Part shown: positions 47,519 to 55,371 of the stretch, piece by piece
Numbering within the stretch: position 1 is the stretch's first letter
Layout: each line of letters starts with the position of its first letter
The notes under the pieces: model-generated
Databases searched by the model: none
Seen by the model: only the letters and a program-made list of their open reading frames with translations
What the model was told of the DNA's origin: nothing
Assembly: GCA_946184925.1 (NCBI GenBank)
Contig: CAMHHL010000003.1
Span: 1-61,022 of the forward strand
Source of the DNA: an uncultured Clostridia bacterium
GTDB taxonomy: Bacteria > Bacillota > Clostridia > Oscillospirales > Acutalibacteraceae
DNA: 61,022 bases
Direction: 5' to 3'
Program-made: the position numbers and the translations under genes

Positions 47519-48718
47519 TCAAATTAATCTGTAGCTTCTGCCCTGAACGCATTTAATCAGCTGTCTGAGCTCAAGAGTTGTTAAAACGGGCAAAAGTCTG
47601 AAAACCGGCAATCCGGTTTTTTCCGCGATAGCGTCAATATGAATCGGCTCATCTGAAATCGCGTAATAAACGGTGCTCTCATCATCGGTTAAATTTAGGT
47701 TTTCCCTATGAACAGGAACTTCGGACAAATCCTTTGTTCTCAAACCGTTGATATTCTCAGGCGGTTTGCCCTTAATCGGAATAACATCAACGGCGTCTTC
47801 ATCGGGAGCGGCTCCTGCAGGAAGCTCGCTCGTTACATAAAGACTGTCAAATTCATTGATAATATCCTTGTAATCAGTCACGAGTACAGCGACCTTTTCC
47901 TTGATAAGCTCATTTGTGCCGAAGAAATGCGGGTCGGCAGGACCTGCAAGGGCAAAAATCTTTTTCCGGGAATTCTGTTCAAGCGCTCTGTTAACAGTTA
48001 TCAGTGAGCCGCTTTTTCTCCCGGCTTCAATAACGAGAATACCGTTAGAGAGCGCAGAGATAATTCTGTTTCTCTGCGGAAAATGGAAGGGATACGGTTC
48101 GGTATCCGGCGGATACTCTGAAATCACGGCGCCCTTGAAGGTGATGCTGCTCCTCATCTGAGCGTTGTCCCTTAGATAGTTGTAGTTTATACCGCAGCCC
48201 AGAACGCAAATCGTCACTCCGTCCGCGGACAGAGCACCGTTGTGCGATGACGAATCTATGCCGAGCGCACCGCCGCTTATAACGGCAACACCGATTTTGG
48301 CAAGATTATAACCAAAATCGAAAGCAGCCTTCATACCGTACCTTGAAGCTCGTCGCGTACCGACAATGCCGATGGAAAGTCTGTTGTCTATATCCTCGGG
48401 AATATGACCGGAAACATAGATAACAGCCGGGGGATCATCAATATTCTTCAAGCATTCCGGATAAAAGCTGTTATCGAGAGAAAGAATACGATATCCGAGC
48501 ATATTGCACTTAAACAATATCTCATCCGCAGAAGAAAGCTTTGTGAAGCTCAGTTTTTCTATTTCAGCATTGGAAAAGAGACCGCTGAAACGCCACTCAG
48601 CTTCGCCGCCTTCGTAAAATTCCAAAATAGAATTATACATCTGGGCGACCTGCTTAGCCTTCGGCGTACAGTAGCCTATAGCCTGAGTAAACCAGATCCA
48701 ATACTTAGTGTATGTCAT
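47519..48718 (-). CDS. dprA: DNA processing protein DprA
   Basis: DprA loads RecA onto incoming single-stranded DNA during transformation. The 399-residue product has the Rossmann-like core (GIVGTRRASRYG, ISGGALGID, VLGCGINYNY, FPQRNRIISALSNG) and a C-terminal winged-helix domain (about residues 335-399). I chose the ATG at 48718, which forms an ATGA overlap with the preceding methyltransferase stop; a GTG 15 bases upstream is the alternative. DprA occurs widely in non-competent Firmicutes too. Confidence 0.95.
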   Translation of the reverse strand: MTYTKYWIWFTQAIGYCTPKAKQVAQMYNSILEFYEGGEAEWRFSGLFSNAEIEKLSFTKLSSADEILFKCNMLGYRILSLDNSFYPECLKNIDDPPAVIYVSGHIPEDIDNRLSIGIVGTRRASRYGMKAAFDFGYNLAKIGVAVISGGALGIDSSSHNGALSADGVTICVLGCGINYNYLRDNAQMRSSITFKGAVISEYPPDTEPYPFHFPQRNRIISALSNGILVIEAGRKSGSLITVNRALEQNSRKKIFALAGPADPHFFGTNELIKEKVAVLVTDYKDIINEFDSLYVTSELPAGAAPDEDAVDVIPIKGKPPENINGLRTKDLSEVPVHRENLNLTDDESTVYYAISDEPIHIDAIAEKTGLPVFRLLPVLTTLELRQLIKCVQGRSYRLI

Positions 48719-49497
48719 CTCATCATTTCCCACATTATAATACCGGCAGCGACCGCCGCGTTGAGGGACTCAGCCCTGCCAATCATCGGAATGGTTATAG
48801 CCTTGCAGCACGCTTCGACGGTTTCCGGCTTGAGTCCGTTGCCTTCATTCCCGACGCAGACAACACAGGATTTGGGAAAAGCGGTGCGCACAATGCTATC
48901 CGCGTTGCTGTCAACTACGGCAGCAAAAGAAAAAAGCTCGGTGTGACTTTTGAGAAACCCGGATATTGTGTCGGTAATCATACTCGGCAGTCTGAATACA
49001 GCACCCATGCTTCCTCTGACAACCTTCGGAGAATAGATGTCACAGCAATCGTGCGAAAGAATAACGCCGTCAATTCCCACCGCTTCGGCGGTTCTGAGAA
49101 TGGTTCCCAGATTTGACGGATCCTGAACATTGTCCAATGCTATAAATTTACCATTACATTTTATTTTATCAAATAGACTGTGTTTGTCAAGAGTTTTTAT
49201 TACGCAAAGTATTCCCTGAGGAGATTTGGTGTCTGAGAAGGAAGCGAACAACTGATTAGAAACAGAATACGCGTCAGATGCGTTTTCAACAAGTGCCTCA
49301 AGCTCCTCGCTGTATTTTTTGAGAGCGAACTCGGAAGCTACTACCGCGGAAATCTCCGCACCGGAACGCAGTGCGTCGTCACATAATCTCACTCCCTCTG
49401 CGACAAACTCGCCGCATTCACGGCGGTATTTCGAGGATTTGATGAGCTTATTAATGTGTTTTATGAAAGGATTGTCCTTTGCTGTGATATGTTTCAT
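48715..49497 (-). CDS. SpoU/TrmH-family RNA 2'-O-methyltransferase
   Basis: A 260-residue SPOUT-fold methyltransferase with an N-terminal substrate-binding domain of the RlmB/TsnR kind and the three SpoU motifs: NVQDPSNLGTILRTAEA, the GSMGAVFRLP region, and the knot motif IPMIGRAESLNAAVAAGI. The ATG at 49497 gives the family N-terminus; the frame continues 17 codons upstream into the rplT terminator, which is unlikely to be coding. The target nucleotide cannot be read from the sequence. Confidence 0.92.
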   Translation of the reverse strand: MKHITAKDNPFIKHINKLIKSSKYRRECGEFVAEGVRLCDDALRSGAEISAVVASEFALKKYSEELEALVENASDAYSVSNQLFASFSDTKSPQGILCVIKTLDKHSLFDKIKCNGKFIALDNVQDPSNLGTILRTAEAVGIDGVILSHDCCDIYSPKVVRGSMGAVFRLPSMITDTISGFLKSHTELFSFAAVVDSNADSIVRTAFPKSCVVCVGNEGNGLKPETVEACCKAITIPMIGRAESLNAAVAAGIIMWEMMR

Positions 49498-49516
49498 AAT
49501 ATTATCTTTCACATAA

Positions 49517-49553
49517 GAAAATAGCAAAAGCGTTTGGGAAAAACCCAAACGCT
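49517..49553 (-). terminator. Intrinsic terminator after rplT
   Basis: AGCGTTTGGG pairs with CCCAAACGCT around TTTTT (49529-49553), followed by TTTGCTATTTTC in the minus direction. It ends the infC-rpmI-rplT transcript 12 bases after rplT. Confidence 0.9.
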
Positions 49554-49565
49554 ATTACATCATAA

Positions 49566-49919
49566 TTATTTTGCAGCCTTTGCCTGCTCAACAAGAGCTG
49601 TGAAAGCCGCGGGATCCGAAATCGCAATCTCAGAAAGCATTTTGCGGTTGAGTGTTACGCCAGCCTTCTTGAGACCGTTCATAAAGGTTGAGTAGTTCAC
49701 GCCGTTAGCCTTGCAGCCTGCTGAGATACGTGTGATCCAGAGACGACGAAAATCTCTCTTCTTCTGCTTACGTCCGATGTAAGCGTAGTTGCCGGACTTC
49801 ATGACAGCCTGTTTAGCCATCTTGAAGTGCTTTGATTTAGAACCGAAATAGCCCTTAGCGAGCTTTAAAACTTTTTTTCTTCTCTTGCGAGTAGCCATCG
49901 CACCTTTTACTCGTGCCAT
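49566..49919 (-). CDS. rplT: 50S ribosomal protein L20
   Basis: L20 is an early-binding 50S assembly protein and the usual repressor of the infC operon. The 117-residue product begins [20 protein letters not shown] and has the typical [15 protein letters not shown] and [13 protein letters not shown] stretches. It is the last gene of infC-rpmI-rplT. Confidence 0.98.
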   Translation of the reverse strand: MARVKGAMATRKRRKKVLKLAKGYFGSKSKHFKMAKQAVMKSGNYAYIGRKQKKRDFRRLWITRISAGCKANGVNYSTFMNGLKKAGVTLNRKMLSEIAISDPAAFTALVEQAKAAK

Positions 49920-49960
49920 TTTATTTACCTCCGTTTATTAGAAATGTCGTAAGAATCAGA

Positions 49961-50158
49961 TTATTTATAAGGAATCAGACGCTTAATCTGAGCCACATTG
50001 GTCTTATCAGCACAAGTTGTCTGGCGAAGACCTCTTTTACGTTTTCTTGTTTTCTTGTTAAGAATGTGAGACTTGTTGGCATGAGCGCGAACAACCTTAC
50101 CGTTCTTAGAGAGTTTAAAGCGTTTTTTAGCTCCGCTGTGAGTTTTGATTTTAGGCAT
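49961..50158 (-). CDS. rpmI: 50S ribosomal protein L35
   Basis: A 65-residue basic protein beginning [20 protein letters not shown] with the [15 protein letters not shown] stretch, diagnostic of L35. It lies between infC and rplT with gaps of 24 and 41 bases. Confidence 0.98.
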   Translation of the reverse strand: MPKIKTHSGAKKRFKLSKNGKVVRAHANKSHILNKKTRKRKRGLRQTTCADKTNVAQIKRLIPYK

Positions 50159-50182
50159 AGTATTTATCCTCCTTAACTTTAA

Positions 50183-50704
50183 TTACTTGACTGGCTTTGG
50201 CGCAAGAAACATCACCATATTACGACCTTCAAGCTTAGCAGGCTTTGAAACCATCGCGAACTCCTCGCATGCCTCGGAGAAGCGATTCATTAGGTTGTAG
50301 CCAAACTCGGAATGTCCCATTTCACGTCCGCGAAAGCGGATAGAAACCTTAACCTTGTCCCCGTGCTTGAGGAACTTGATTGCATTGTTGAGCTTGGTGT
50401 TGAAGTCGTGAGTGTCGATATTAAGAGAAAGGCGAACTTCCTTTGTCTCAATAATCTTTTGATTTTTGCGGGCTTCCTTTTCCCTTTTTGCCTGTTCGAA
50501 CTTGTACTTACCGTAATCCATAATCTTGCATACAGGCGGCTTAGCCTGAGGAGCAATTTTTACGAGATCAAGGTCGTCCTTAGACGCGAGATCAAGAGCT
50601 TCCTTGGCAGACATAATTCCGAGCTGTTCACCGCTTGCGCTGATGATTCTGAGCTCGCTGTCGCGGATATCCTCATTAATCTGAATTTCTTGCTGTTTGC
50701 TGAT
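50183..50704 (-). CDS. infC: Translation initiation factor IF-3, ATC start codon
   Basis: IF-3 binds the 30S subunit and rejects non-canonical start codons. The first ordinary start in this frame (50614) would remove the N-terminal domain. Extending to an ATC at 50704 gives 173 residues, (M)SKQQEIQINEDIRDSELR..., which matches the family, and GGAGG lies 9 bases upstream. Non-canonical starts (AUU, AUC, AUA) are a known autoregulatory device of infC. A GTT 3 bases further upstream is a less likely alternative. The C-terminal domain (RFRGREMGHSEFG) is complete. Confidence 0.93.
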   Translation of the reverse strand: MSKQQEIQINEDIRDSELRIISASGEQLGIMSAKEALDLASKDDLDLVKIAPQAKPPVCKIMDYGKYKFEQAKREKEARKNQKIIETKEVRLSLNIDTHDFNTKLNNAIKFLKHGDKVKVSIRFRGREMGHSEFGYNLMNRFSEACEEFAMVSKPAKLEGRNMVMFLAPKPVK

Positions 50705-50851
50705 AACAAAGCACCTCCAAAGCTGTAATATGTAAAAAATGCGGACAGAAATCCGTCCGCATTACAATACAATTAAACTGAGTTTAGTTGGTATTGACCC
50801 GTGCAGACGGCACCCCACAGGTGAAAGCATTTCTGCTTTGCTTTATTTTAC
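50705..50851 (-). ncRNA. infC-rpmI-rplT leader with attenuator (L20-leader type)
   Basis: About 147 bases lie between the predicted transcription start and infC. In the transcript direction there are two small hairpins (CACC-TGTG-GGGTG and CCGT-CTGC-ACGG), then spacer sequence and a terminator-like stem directly before the infC ribosome site. This layout fits the L20-controlled attenuator known in Bacillus infC operons. A covariance search would be needed for the exact family. Confidence 0.65.
50734..50762 (-). terminator. Attenuator stem in the infC leader
   Basis: ATGCGGAC pairs with GTCCGCAT (50739-50762, loop of 8) and runs into TTTTTT in the minus direction, 13 bases before GGAGG of infC. 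Because it precedes the genes, it is a regulated rather than an end-of-operon terminator. Confidence 0.8.
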
Positions 50852-50857
50852 CGTATG

Positions 50858-50886
50858 ATTATATAACAATATTATAAGTTTGTCAA
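50858..50886 (-). promoter_or_regulatory. Consensus sigma-A promoter of infC-rpmI-rplT
   Basis: TTGACA (50881-50886) and TATAAT (50858-50863) on the minus strand with a 17-base spacer; both hexamers are perfect. It begins 3 bases after the stop codon of the upstream glycosyl-polymer gene. Confidence 0.9.
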
Positions 50887-50889
50887 GAG

Positions 50890-52671
50890 TTAATTTTCAA
50901 GACAACTTTTTATGAGCTCTGCAATTCTCTCCGAAGAATGTCCGTCGAGGTCATCATAGAACATATTCCTGAATTCCTCGATTTTTTCGGTATGATAATC
51001 CTCGTTATTGATTGTATCAACCACATCATACATTGAATCACAGATTTTGCCCGGAATATATCGCTTGAAATCAAAATAGAAATCTCTTCCCTTGATATAG
51101 GACTCAAGATCATACGCGAAAAATACCATCGGGATATTAAGCAGCGATGCCTCAAATACAAGAGAAGAATAGTCAGTGATAATGACATCGGTAACAAAAA
51201 GAAGGTCATTAATCTCAGTGCTTTCGGACAAATCAATAACCCTGTCTGCGTACTGCTCCGGAATCGGATGCTGCTCCTGAATGAAGGGATGATGCTTGAT
51301 GATGATATTATAATCATCCTTAAGGTTTTTGCAAACCTCTTCAAGATCAAACATATGCATCGGATAATTAGCGGTTTCCTTGACGTTTCCGCGGAAAGTC
51401 GGAGCAAAAAGAACAATCTTTTTGCCCTTGAAGTTCGGGTGCCCTTTATAGAACTGAGCGGAAACTTTCTTTTTATACGCTTCATCAAAGAAGATATCGG
51501 TTCTTGCGATACCTGTCGGTACAACATTCTCAGTCGGAATACCAAAGCCTTCTGAATGGCAGCGCTTGCAGTAATCGGAGCTGACCGTAACATAGTCGTA
51601 GGAACGGTGCATTCTTGTGGGCTGAGGCGAGCCCTTGGGCTTACCGAGACGTGAGAAGCCGAAGGTTTTGAACGCTCCGCAGGCGTGCCAAAGCTGAACA
51701 AGCTTTGTCTCGGGCTTGAGATTGATTAAGTGAATTTGCGGAGTAAACTCATCAAGCACGATAACCTTACTGGTTGCGCAGAGTTCGCCGAACTCCTTGA
51801 TTTGCTTCTTCGTCATATATCTGAAGGTGTTGGTGTTATAATAGAACTTAATATCGAGATTCGGATCATCCTTGAGCTTGTTATATACAAACTCAAAGTT
51901 TCCGGAGAGTTCATCCCGGCGAGCCGAATAGAATGTAATTCTGTTCGGGACAATCGCCTTGCGAGACTTGCGTCTGTATGAAGCTTTGAGCCTTCCTCTC
52001 TTATATCTTACCATTGAAAGATTCTCTCGGCACATCTGGGAAACTCTGTACATAACATAAGATACAAGTCTCTCCTTCTTGCTTTCAGCTTCAATCTTCT
52101 TAGGCATATTTATAAAGCCCGTGAAGGTCAGAAGTCCGGCGAGAATAAAGAAAGGAATACACGGAATAGCAAGCAGAAATGTAAAAAATTTGAGAATCGA
52201 ATCAAGTCTGCGGATTATGCTGCGCTTGCGGTAATCGGTTCTGATTTTAGCAGGTTTTGATTCAAAGGAATAGTAATTGCCGCAAGGGGTAAGAACAAAC
52301 ATCAGCTCGTCCTGAATAAATTCCTTCGGAGTAAGGTCTACGGGGATTTTTTCCTCATAAAGATCGCAATAACTGATGTTCATGTACATCTTGAACGGCA
52401 GACCTTTGCCGCGAGTTTTCCAGAAGAGATAGTCAAGTCTGTACGAATACTCTCCCCAGAACATACATTTACCCTTCATATGAGTAATATCACGGAAGTG
52501 AATTACCATGGGGATGCGTCGATCCTCGAATTCGTTAAAAAAGTGAAGGATAACCTTTGGAGTAGATAAACCGTTGTTTTCAATTGAAGGATCAGTAATC
52601 TCACCTGAAACATTAATTGTCATCGACTGTTTCTCAAGCACGATACTGTTAACGCGAATTTTATACTGCAA
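50890..52671 (-). CDS. CDP-glycerol/CDP-polyol phosphotransferase (TagF/TarL-like)
   Basis: A 593-residue enzyme of the CDP-glycerol:poly(glycerophosphate) glycerophosphotransferase family, which adds polyol-phosphate units from CDP-polyol to wall or capsule polymers. The N-terminal region (1-150) is beta-rich. A hydrophobic segment at about 163-190 may attach it to the membrane. The catalytic domain (about 225-590) carries LWHACGAFK, PTGIARTD, LFAPTFRG, IIKHHPF and TDYSSLVFEA. It is the last gene of a four-gene operon. Whether the unit is glycerol, ribitol or another polyol is not determined; the neighbours argue against simple CDP-glycerol because there is no tagD-type gene. Confidence 0.87.
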   Translation of the reverse strand: MQYKIRVNSIVLEKQSMTINVSGEITDPSIENNGLSTPKVILHFFNEFEDRRIPMVIHFRDITHMKGKCMFWGEYSYRLDYLFWKTRGKGLPFKMYMNISYCDLYEEKIPVDLTPKEFIQDELMFVLTPCGNYYSFESKPAKIRTDYRKRSIIRRLDSILKFFTFLLAIPCIPFFILAGLLTFTGFINMPKKIEAESKKERLVSYVMYRVSQMCRENLSMVRYKRGRLKASYRRKSRKAIVPNRITFYSARRDELSGNFEFVYNKLKDDPNLDIKFYYNTNTFRYMTKKQIKEFGELCATSKVIVLDEFTPQIHLINLKPETKLVQLWHACGAFKTFGFSRLGKPKGSPQPTRMHRSYDYVTVSSDYCKRCHSEGFGIPTENVVPTGIARTDIFFDEAYKKKVSAQFYKGHPNFKGKKIVLFAPTFRGNVKETANYPMHMFDLEEVCKNLKDDYNIIIKHHPFIQEQHPIPEQYADRVIDLSESTEINDLLFVTDVIITDYSSLVFEASLLNIPMVFFAYDLESYIKGRDFYFDFKRYIPGKICDSMYDVVDTINNEDYHTEKIEEFRNMFYDDLDGHSSERIAELIKSCLEN

Positions 52672-52686
52672 ATTTAAGCCTCCAAA

Positions 52687-53352
52687 TCAGTCTACAAGAC
52701 TGTAAAACTTTTTTACCGCTTCATCCAAGGGATAATCTTTTCCGTAAACAGACGATGAACCGGCTACGAATATATCTGCGCCTCTCGAGCGCATTTCACC
52801 GCAGTGCTCCCAGCTGACATGACCGTCAACCTCAATTAGAACATGTGGATTTTCTTCCGAAAGAAGTTTTTTGAGCGCAGAAAGCTTCTCCATGCTGCCC
52901 TTTGCCATCGGCTGACCGGCAAAGCCCGGGTAAACAGTCATAAGCAGTACGGCGTAAATCTCATCAAGATAATCTCTGACAGCATCTACAGGAGTGTCGG
53001 GGCTAATTGCAAGACAAGGCTCCGCTCCTCTTTTGCGAATATCGGCAAGAACCGCATGGACGTCCTCACACGCTTCATAGTGGACAGAGACGATATCCCT
53101 CTCGCCTATCTCCATTGCGTCAAAAAATTGCTGAGGTTCAAATGCCATGATATGAATATCCCTGCGGATATTCTTCATCGGCTTTTTGAACGACCTGACC
53201 ATATTGGTGTCAAAGGTAATATTCGGGACAAATTTATTGTCCATAAAATCAATGTGAAGAAACTCAACGCCAAGGGCGTCAAGCTTTTCGATTTCATCAT
53301 TAAGATGAAGCAAATCCGCGCACATGACGGATGGTGACAATAATCCTGCCAT
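52687..53352 (-). CDS. Ketose-phosphate 3-epimerase (Rpe/AlsE-like)
   Basis: A 221-residue TIM-barrel epimerase of the ribulose-phosphate 3-epimerase family. The metal and catalytic set is intact: His33 and Asp35 in LHIDFMD, His67 in DIHIM and Asp176 in EVDGHVS. Two signature spots differ from standard Rpe: MTVYPGFAGQ replaces the usual MSVNPGFGGQ, and VDGH replaces VDGG. MTV-PGFAGQP looks closer to allulose-6-phosphate epimerase. Its place between a polyol dehydrogenase and a CDP-polyol transferase suggests that it supplies the ketose phosphate to be reduced. Substrate is inferred. Confidence 0.82.
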   Translation of the reverse strand: MAGLLSPSVMCADLLHLNDEIEKLDALGVEFLHIDFMDNKFVPNITFDTNMVRSFKKPMKNIRRDIHIMAFEPQQFFDAMEIGERDIVSVHYEACEDVHAVLADIRKRGAEPCLAISPDTPVDAVRDYLDEIYAVLLMTVYPGFAGQPMAKGSMEKLSALKKLLSEENPHVLIEVDGHVSWEHCGEMRSRGADIFVAGSSSVYGKDYPLDEAVKKFYSLVD

Positions 53353-53363
53353 AACTACCTCAA

Positions 53364-54416
53364 TCAGTCGTTGAGCACCATAACCTTGCTGTAAAACTCG
53401 GTGTGGTCCTTCATAATTTCAAGTCCCTTATCCATGTTTTCAAGGGTAAATCTCTGTGTTATAAGCGGCTTAACCTGAATAGCACCCGACGCCATAGCGT
53501 CAACAACAATGCTCCAGTCGCTCTTAGGAGTGTTATCGTAGCGTGAATTCCATGTGCCGTAAATGGAAAGCTGCTTTCTGAGAATCTGCCAGTAGGTATT
53601 CTGCGTGAATGTGAAATCTCCGTGAGGGTTGCCTACAAAAATAACCTTGCCGCCCGAAGCAACGCTGTCAAGGCAGTTTCCTGCTGTAACGGCAGCACCG
53701 ACAGCTTCAATGGCGATGTCCGCACCGTTGCCGCCTGTTTGCTCCATAACCCACTGAATCGGATCGCCGTGAGAGGCATTGAAATAATCATAGAAACCGA
53801 GGCCCTCGATAAAATCAAAGTTATTGAGGTCGGTTCCGACAAGCAGAACCTTCTTTGCTCCCCATGCTCTCGCCCATTGAGCAATAAGCATACCGATTGT
53901 ACCGGGGCCGTAGATAACAACAGTATCGCCGATGTCTACATTAGCACGTCGAAGCGCATGAAGAGCAACCGCTGTCGGCTCAGCCATGGCAGCTTCTTCA
54001 AAGCTTACGTTATCGGCAATCGGAACAAGGTTCCAAACAGGAACCCTTACATACTCGGCAAACGCACCGTCGGAACGGGAGCCGAGGTAATCGTAGCTCT
54101 TGCAGGTTTCGAAAACGCCTTTGTTGCAGCTTGTACACTTTCTGCAGGGAATGAGCGGAAATACAGAAGCACGAAGCCCCACAAGATGCTCATTCTCTTT
54201 TGATGCCGCTGCAACAACCTCTCCGGCAAACTCATGACCGGGAATTGTCGGGAAGTGATAAGTTCCGTTAACAAAGATTCTCGGAATGTCCGAGCCGCAG
54301 ATTCCGCAAGCTCTGACTTTTAAGAGAACCTCATCCTCCTTGAGTTCAGGGATTGGATAATCCTCATACCTCAAATCTCCTACTGCGCGAAGCACACGCG
54401 CTTTCATTGTATCCAT
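53364..54416 (-). CDS. Zinc-dependent polyol-phosphate dehydrogenase (GatD/TarJ-like)
   Basis: A 350-residue medium-chain alcohol dehydrogenase. It has the catalytic zinc site (CGICGSD and GHEFAGE), the structural zinc loop (CRKCTSCNKGVFETC) and the NAD(P) fold with GPGTIGM. The stretch GSDIPRIFVNGTYHFP resembles galactitol-1-phosphate dehydrogenase. In TarI/TarJ systems such an enzyme reduces ribulose 5-phosphate to ribitol 5-phosphate, and here it probably makes a polyol phosphate for CDP activation. I chose the ATG at 54416, which lies 7 bases after AGGAGG; the ATG just before it is the alternative. Confidence 0.85.
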   Translation of the reverse strand: MDTMKARVLRAVGDLRYEDYPIPELKEDEVLLKVRACGICGSDIPRIFVNGTYHFPTIPGHEFAGEVVAAASKENEHLVGLRASVFPLIPCRKCTSCNKGVFETCKSYDYLGSRSDGAFAEYVRVPVWNLVPIADNVSFEEAAMAEPTAVALHALRRANVDIGDTVVIYGPGTIGMLIAQWARAWGAKKVLLVGTDLNNFDFIEGLGFYDYFNASHGDPIQWVMEQTGGNGADIAIEAVGAAVTAGNCLDSVASGGKVIFVGNPHGDFTFTQNTYWQILRKQLSIYGTWNSRYDNTPKSDWSIVVDAMASGAIQVKPLITQRFTLENMDKGLEIMKDHTEFYSKVMVLND

Positions 54417-54459
54417 CATTAACCCTCCTGTCGGTTTATCAAGTGTTTACAGCGATAAA

Positions 54460-55146
54460 TCACTTGACAATAGTTTCAAATGTTTCTAAATCTTCTATTG
54501 TAGTAATCTTAAAGTTTCTCTCACTGCCTTCGACAAGGCGAATCTTCATGCCATGACGATATGCGATTTCGCTGCTTCCGGCGGTGTTTGCAATTTCTTC
54601 ATCCGTTACGGAATTATGAATATCGAGATATTTTCTGAAATCAAAGCTTTCGGGAGCCTGTCCGGCAAAAAGTTCGCTTCTTTTGAGAAGGTTTCCGATA
54701 GTCTTGCCGTCTGTGCTCTGATATATTGTATCCTTGACAGGGATAACCGGCATTGCTCCGTCATCCTCAGTTGCGCCGACAATGCAGTCATTGATGATTT
54801 TGTCGGAAACAAGCGGTCTTGCAGCGTCATGAATAATACAAACCTTGGTATCCGGAGCATTCTCTTCAGTGGATTTCAAACCGTTATAAATTGAATGCTG
54901 GCGTGTTTCACCTGCAGGAGCATAACCACAAACCTTATCTATATTGTATTGTTCAACATTTTCCCTGACATACTCCTTCCATTCGTCGCTGACAACAATT
55001 ATAATGTTGTCAATGCCGGAATGCTTCTGAAAAATTTCGAGACAATATACGATAATCGGTTTATCTCTTACAATAAGATACTGCTTTGGGCGGTCGACTC
55101 CCATTCTTGAGCCTACGCCTCCGGCAAGAATTACGGCTGTGTTCAT
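54460..55146 (-). CDS. IspD/TarI-family cytidylyltransferase
   Basis: A 228-residue nucleotidyltransferase that transfers CMP from CTP. The N-terminal loop ILAGGVGSRMG with RPKQYL (residues 6-24), HDAARPLVS and PVIPVKDTI are typical of IspD and TarI. The operon with a polyol dehydrogenase and a CDP-polyol polymerase argues for a polyol-phosphate cytidylyltransferase (TarI-like) rather than the isoprenoid enzyme IspD. I cannot exclude a dual role. It is the first gene of the operon and has two promoters. Confidence 0.88.
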   Translation of the reverse strand: MNTAVILAGGVGSRMGVDRPKQYLIVRDKPIIVYCLEIFQKHSGIDNIIIVVSDEWKEYVRENVEQYNIDKVCGYAPAGETRQHSIYNGLKSTEENAPDTKVCIIHDAARPLVSDKIINDCIVGATEDDGAMPVIPVKDTIYQSTDGKTIGNLLKRSELFAGQAPESFDFRKYLDIHNSVTDEEIANTAGSSEIAYRHGMKIRLVEGSERNFKITTIEDLETFETIVK

Positions 55147-55176
55147 AACATCCTCCGAAAGTGTTTCATTCTGATT

Positions 55177-55205
55177 ATAGTAGCATAAAAGCGCAGTAAA
55201 GTCAA
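55177..55205 (-). promoter_or_regulatory. Proximal promoter of the polyol-polymer operon
   Basis: TTGACT (55200-55205) and TACTAT (55177-55182) on the minus strand with a 17-base spacer, about 30 bases before the start codon of the cytidylyltransferase. Confidence 0.6.
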
Positions 55206-55232
55206 TTTTACACTACAATCCATTTTAAGGTT

Positions 55233-55261
55233 AGTATAATGTTTATTTGAGAAACTGTCAA
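55233..55261 (-). promoter_or_regulatory. Distal promoter of the polyol-polymer operon
   Basis: TTGACA (55256-55261) and TATACT (55233-55238) on the minus strand with a 17-base spacer. Together with the proximal box it makes two tandem promoters before the operon. Confidence 0.7.
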
Positions 55262-55304
55262 TTTTTGTAAAAAGAATGTAACTATTTATCGGAGCTTTGC
55301 ACAC

Positions 55305-55333
55305 TTGATTTAAAATAGTGTTTGTGATAATAT
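55305..55333 (+). promoter_or_regulatory. Sigma-A promoter of the CPBP protease gene
   Basis: TTGATT (55305-55310) and TAATAT (55328-55333) on the plus strand with a 17-base spacer, about 39 bases before the ATG. It is divergent from the polyol-operon promoters. Confidence 0.65.
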
Positions 55334-55371
55334 CATAAATATATTAAAAATGTTACGGAAAGATTTGAATT

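Noticed and set aside
49498-49548. Extended N-terminus of the SpoU-family methyltransferase
   Set aside because: The extra codons lie in the rplT terminator stem; the family N-terminus begins at MKHITAKDN.
32287-50762. Terminators of rpsU and infC leader as copies of a mobile repeat (both have GCGGACRG stems)
   Set aside because: Only the stem core is shared; loops and flanks differ, and similar GC-rich stems are expected in terminators.
54420-54459. Inverted repeat TCAAGTG/CACTTGA between the cytidylyltransferase and dehydrogenase genes as a terminator
   Set aside because: The 7-bp arms are separated by about 15 bases and no T-run follows; it overlaps the end of coding sequence.
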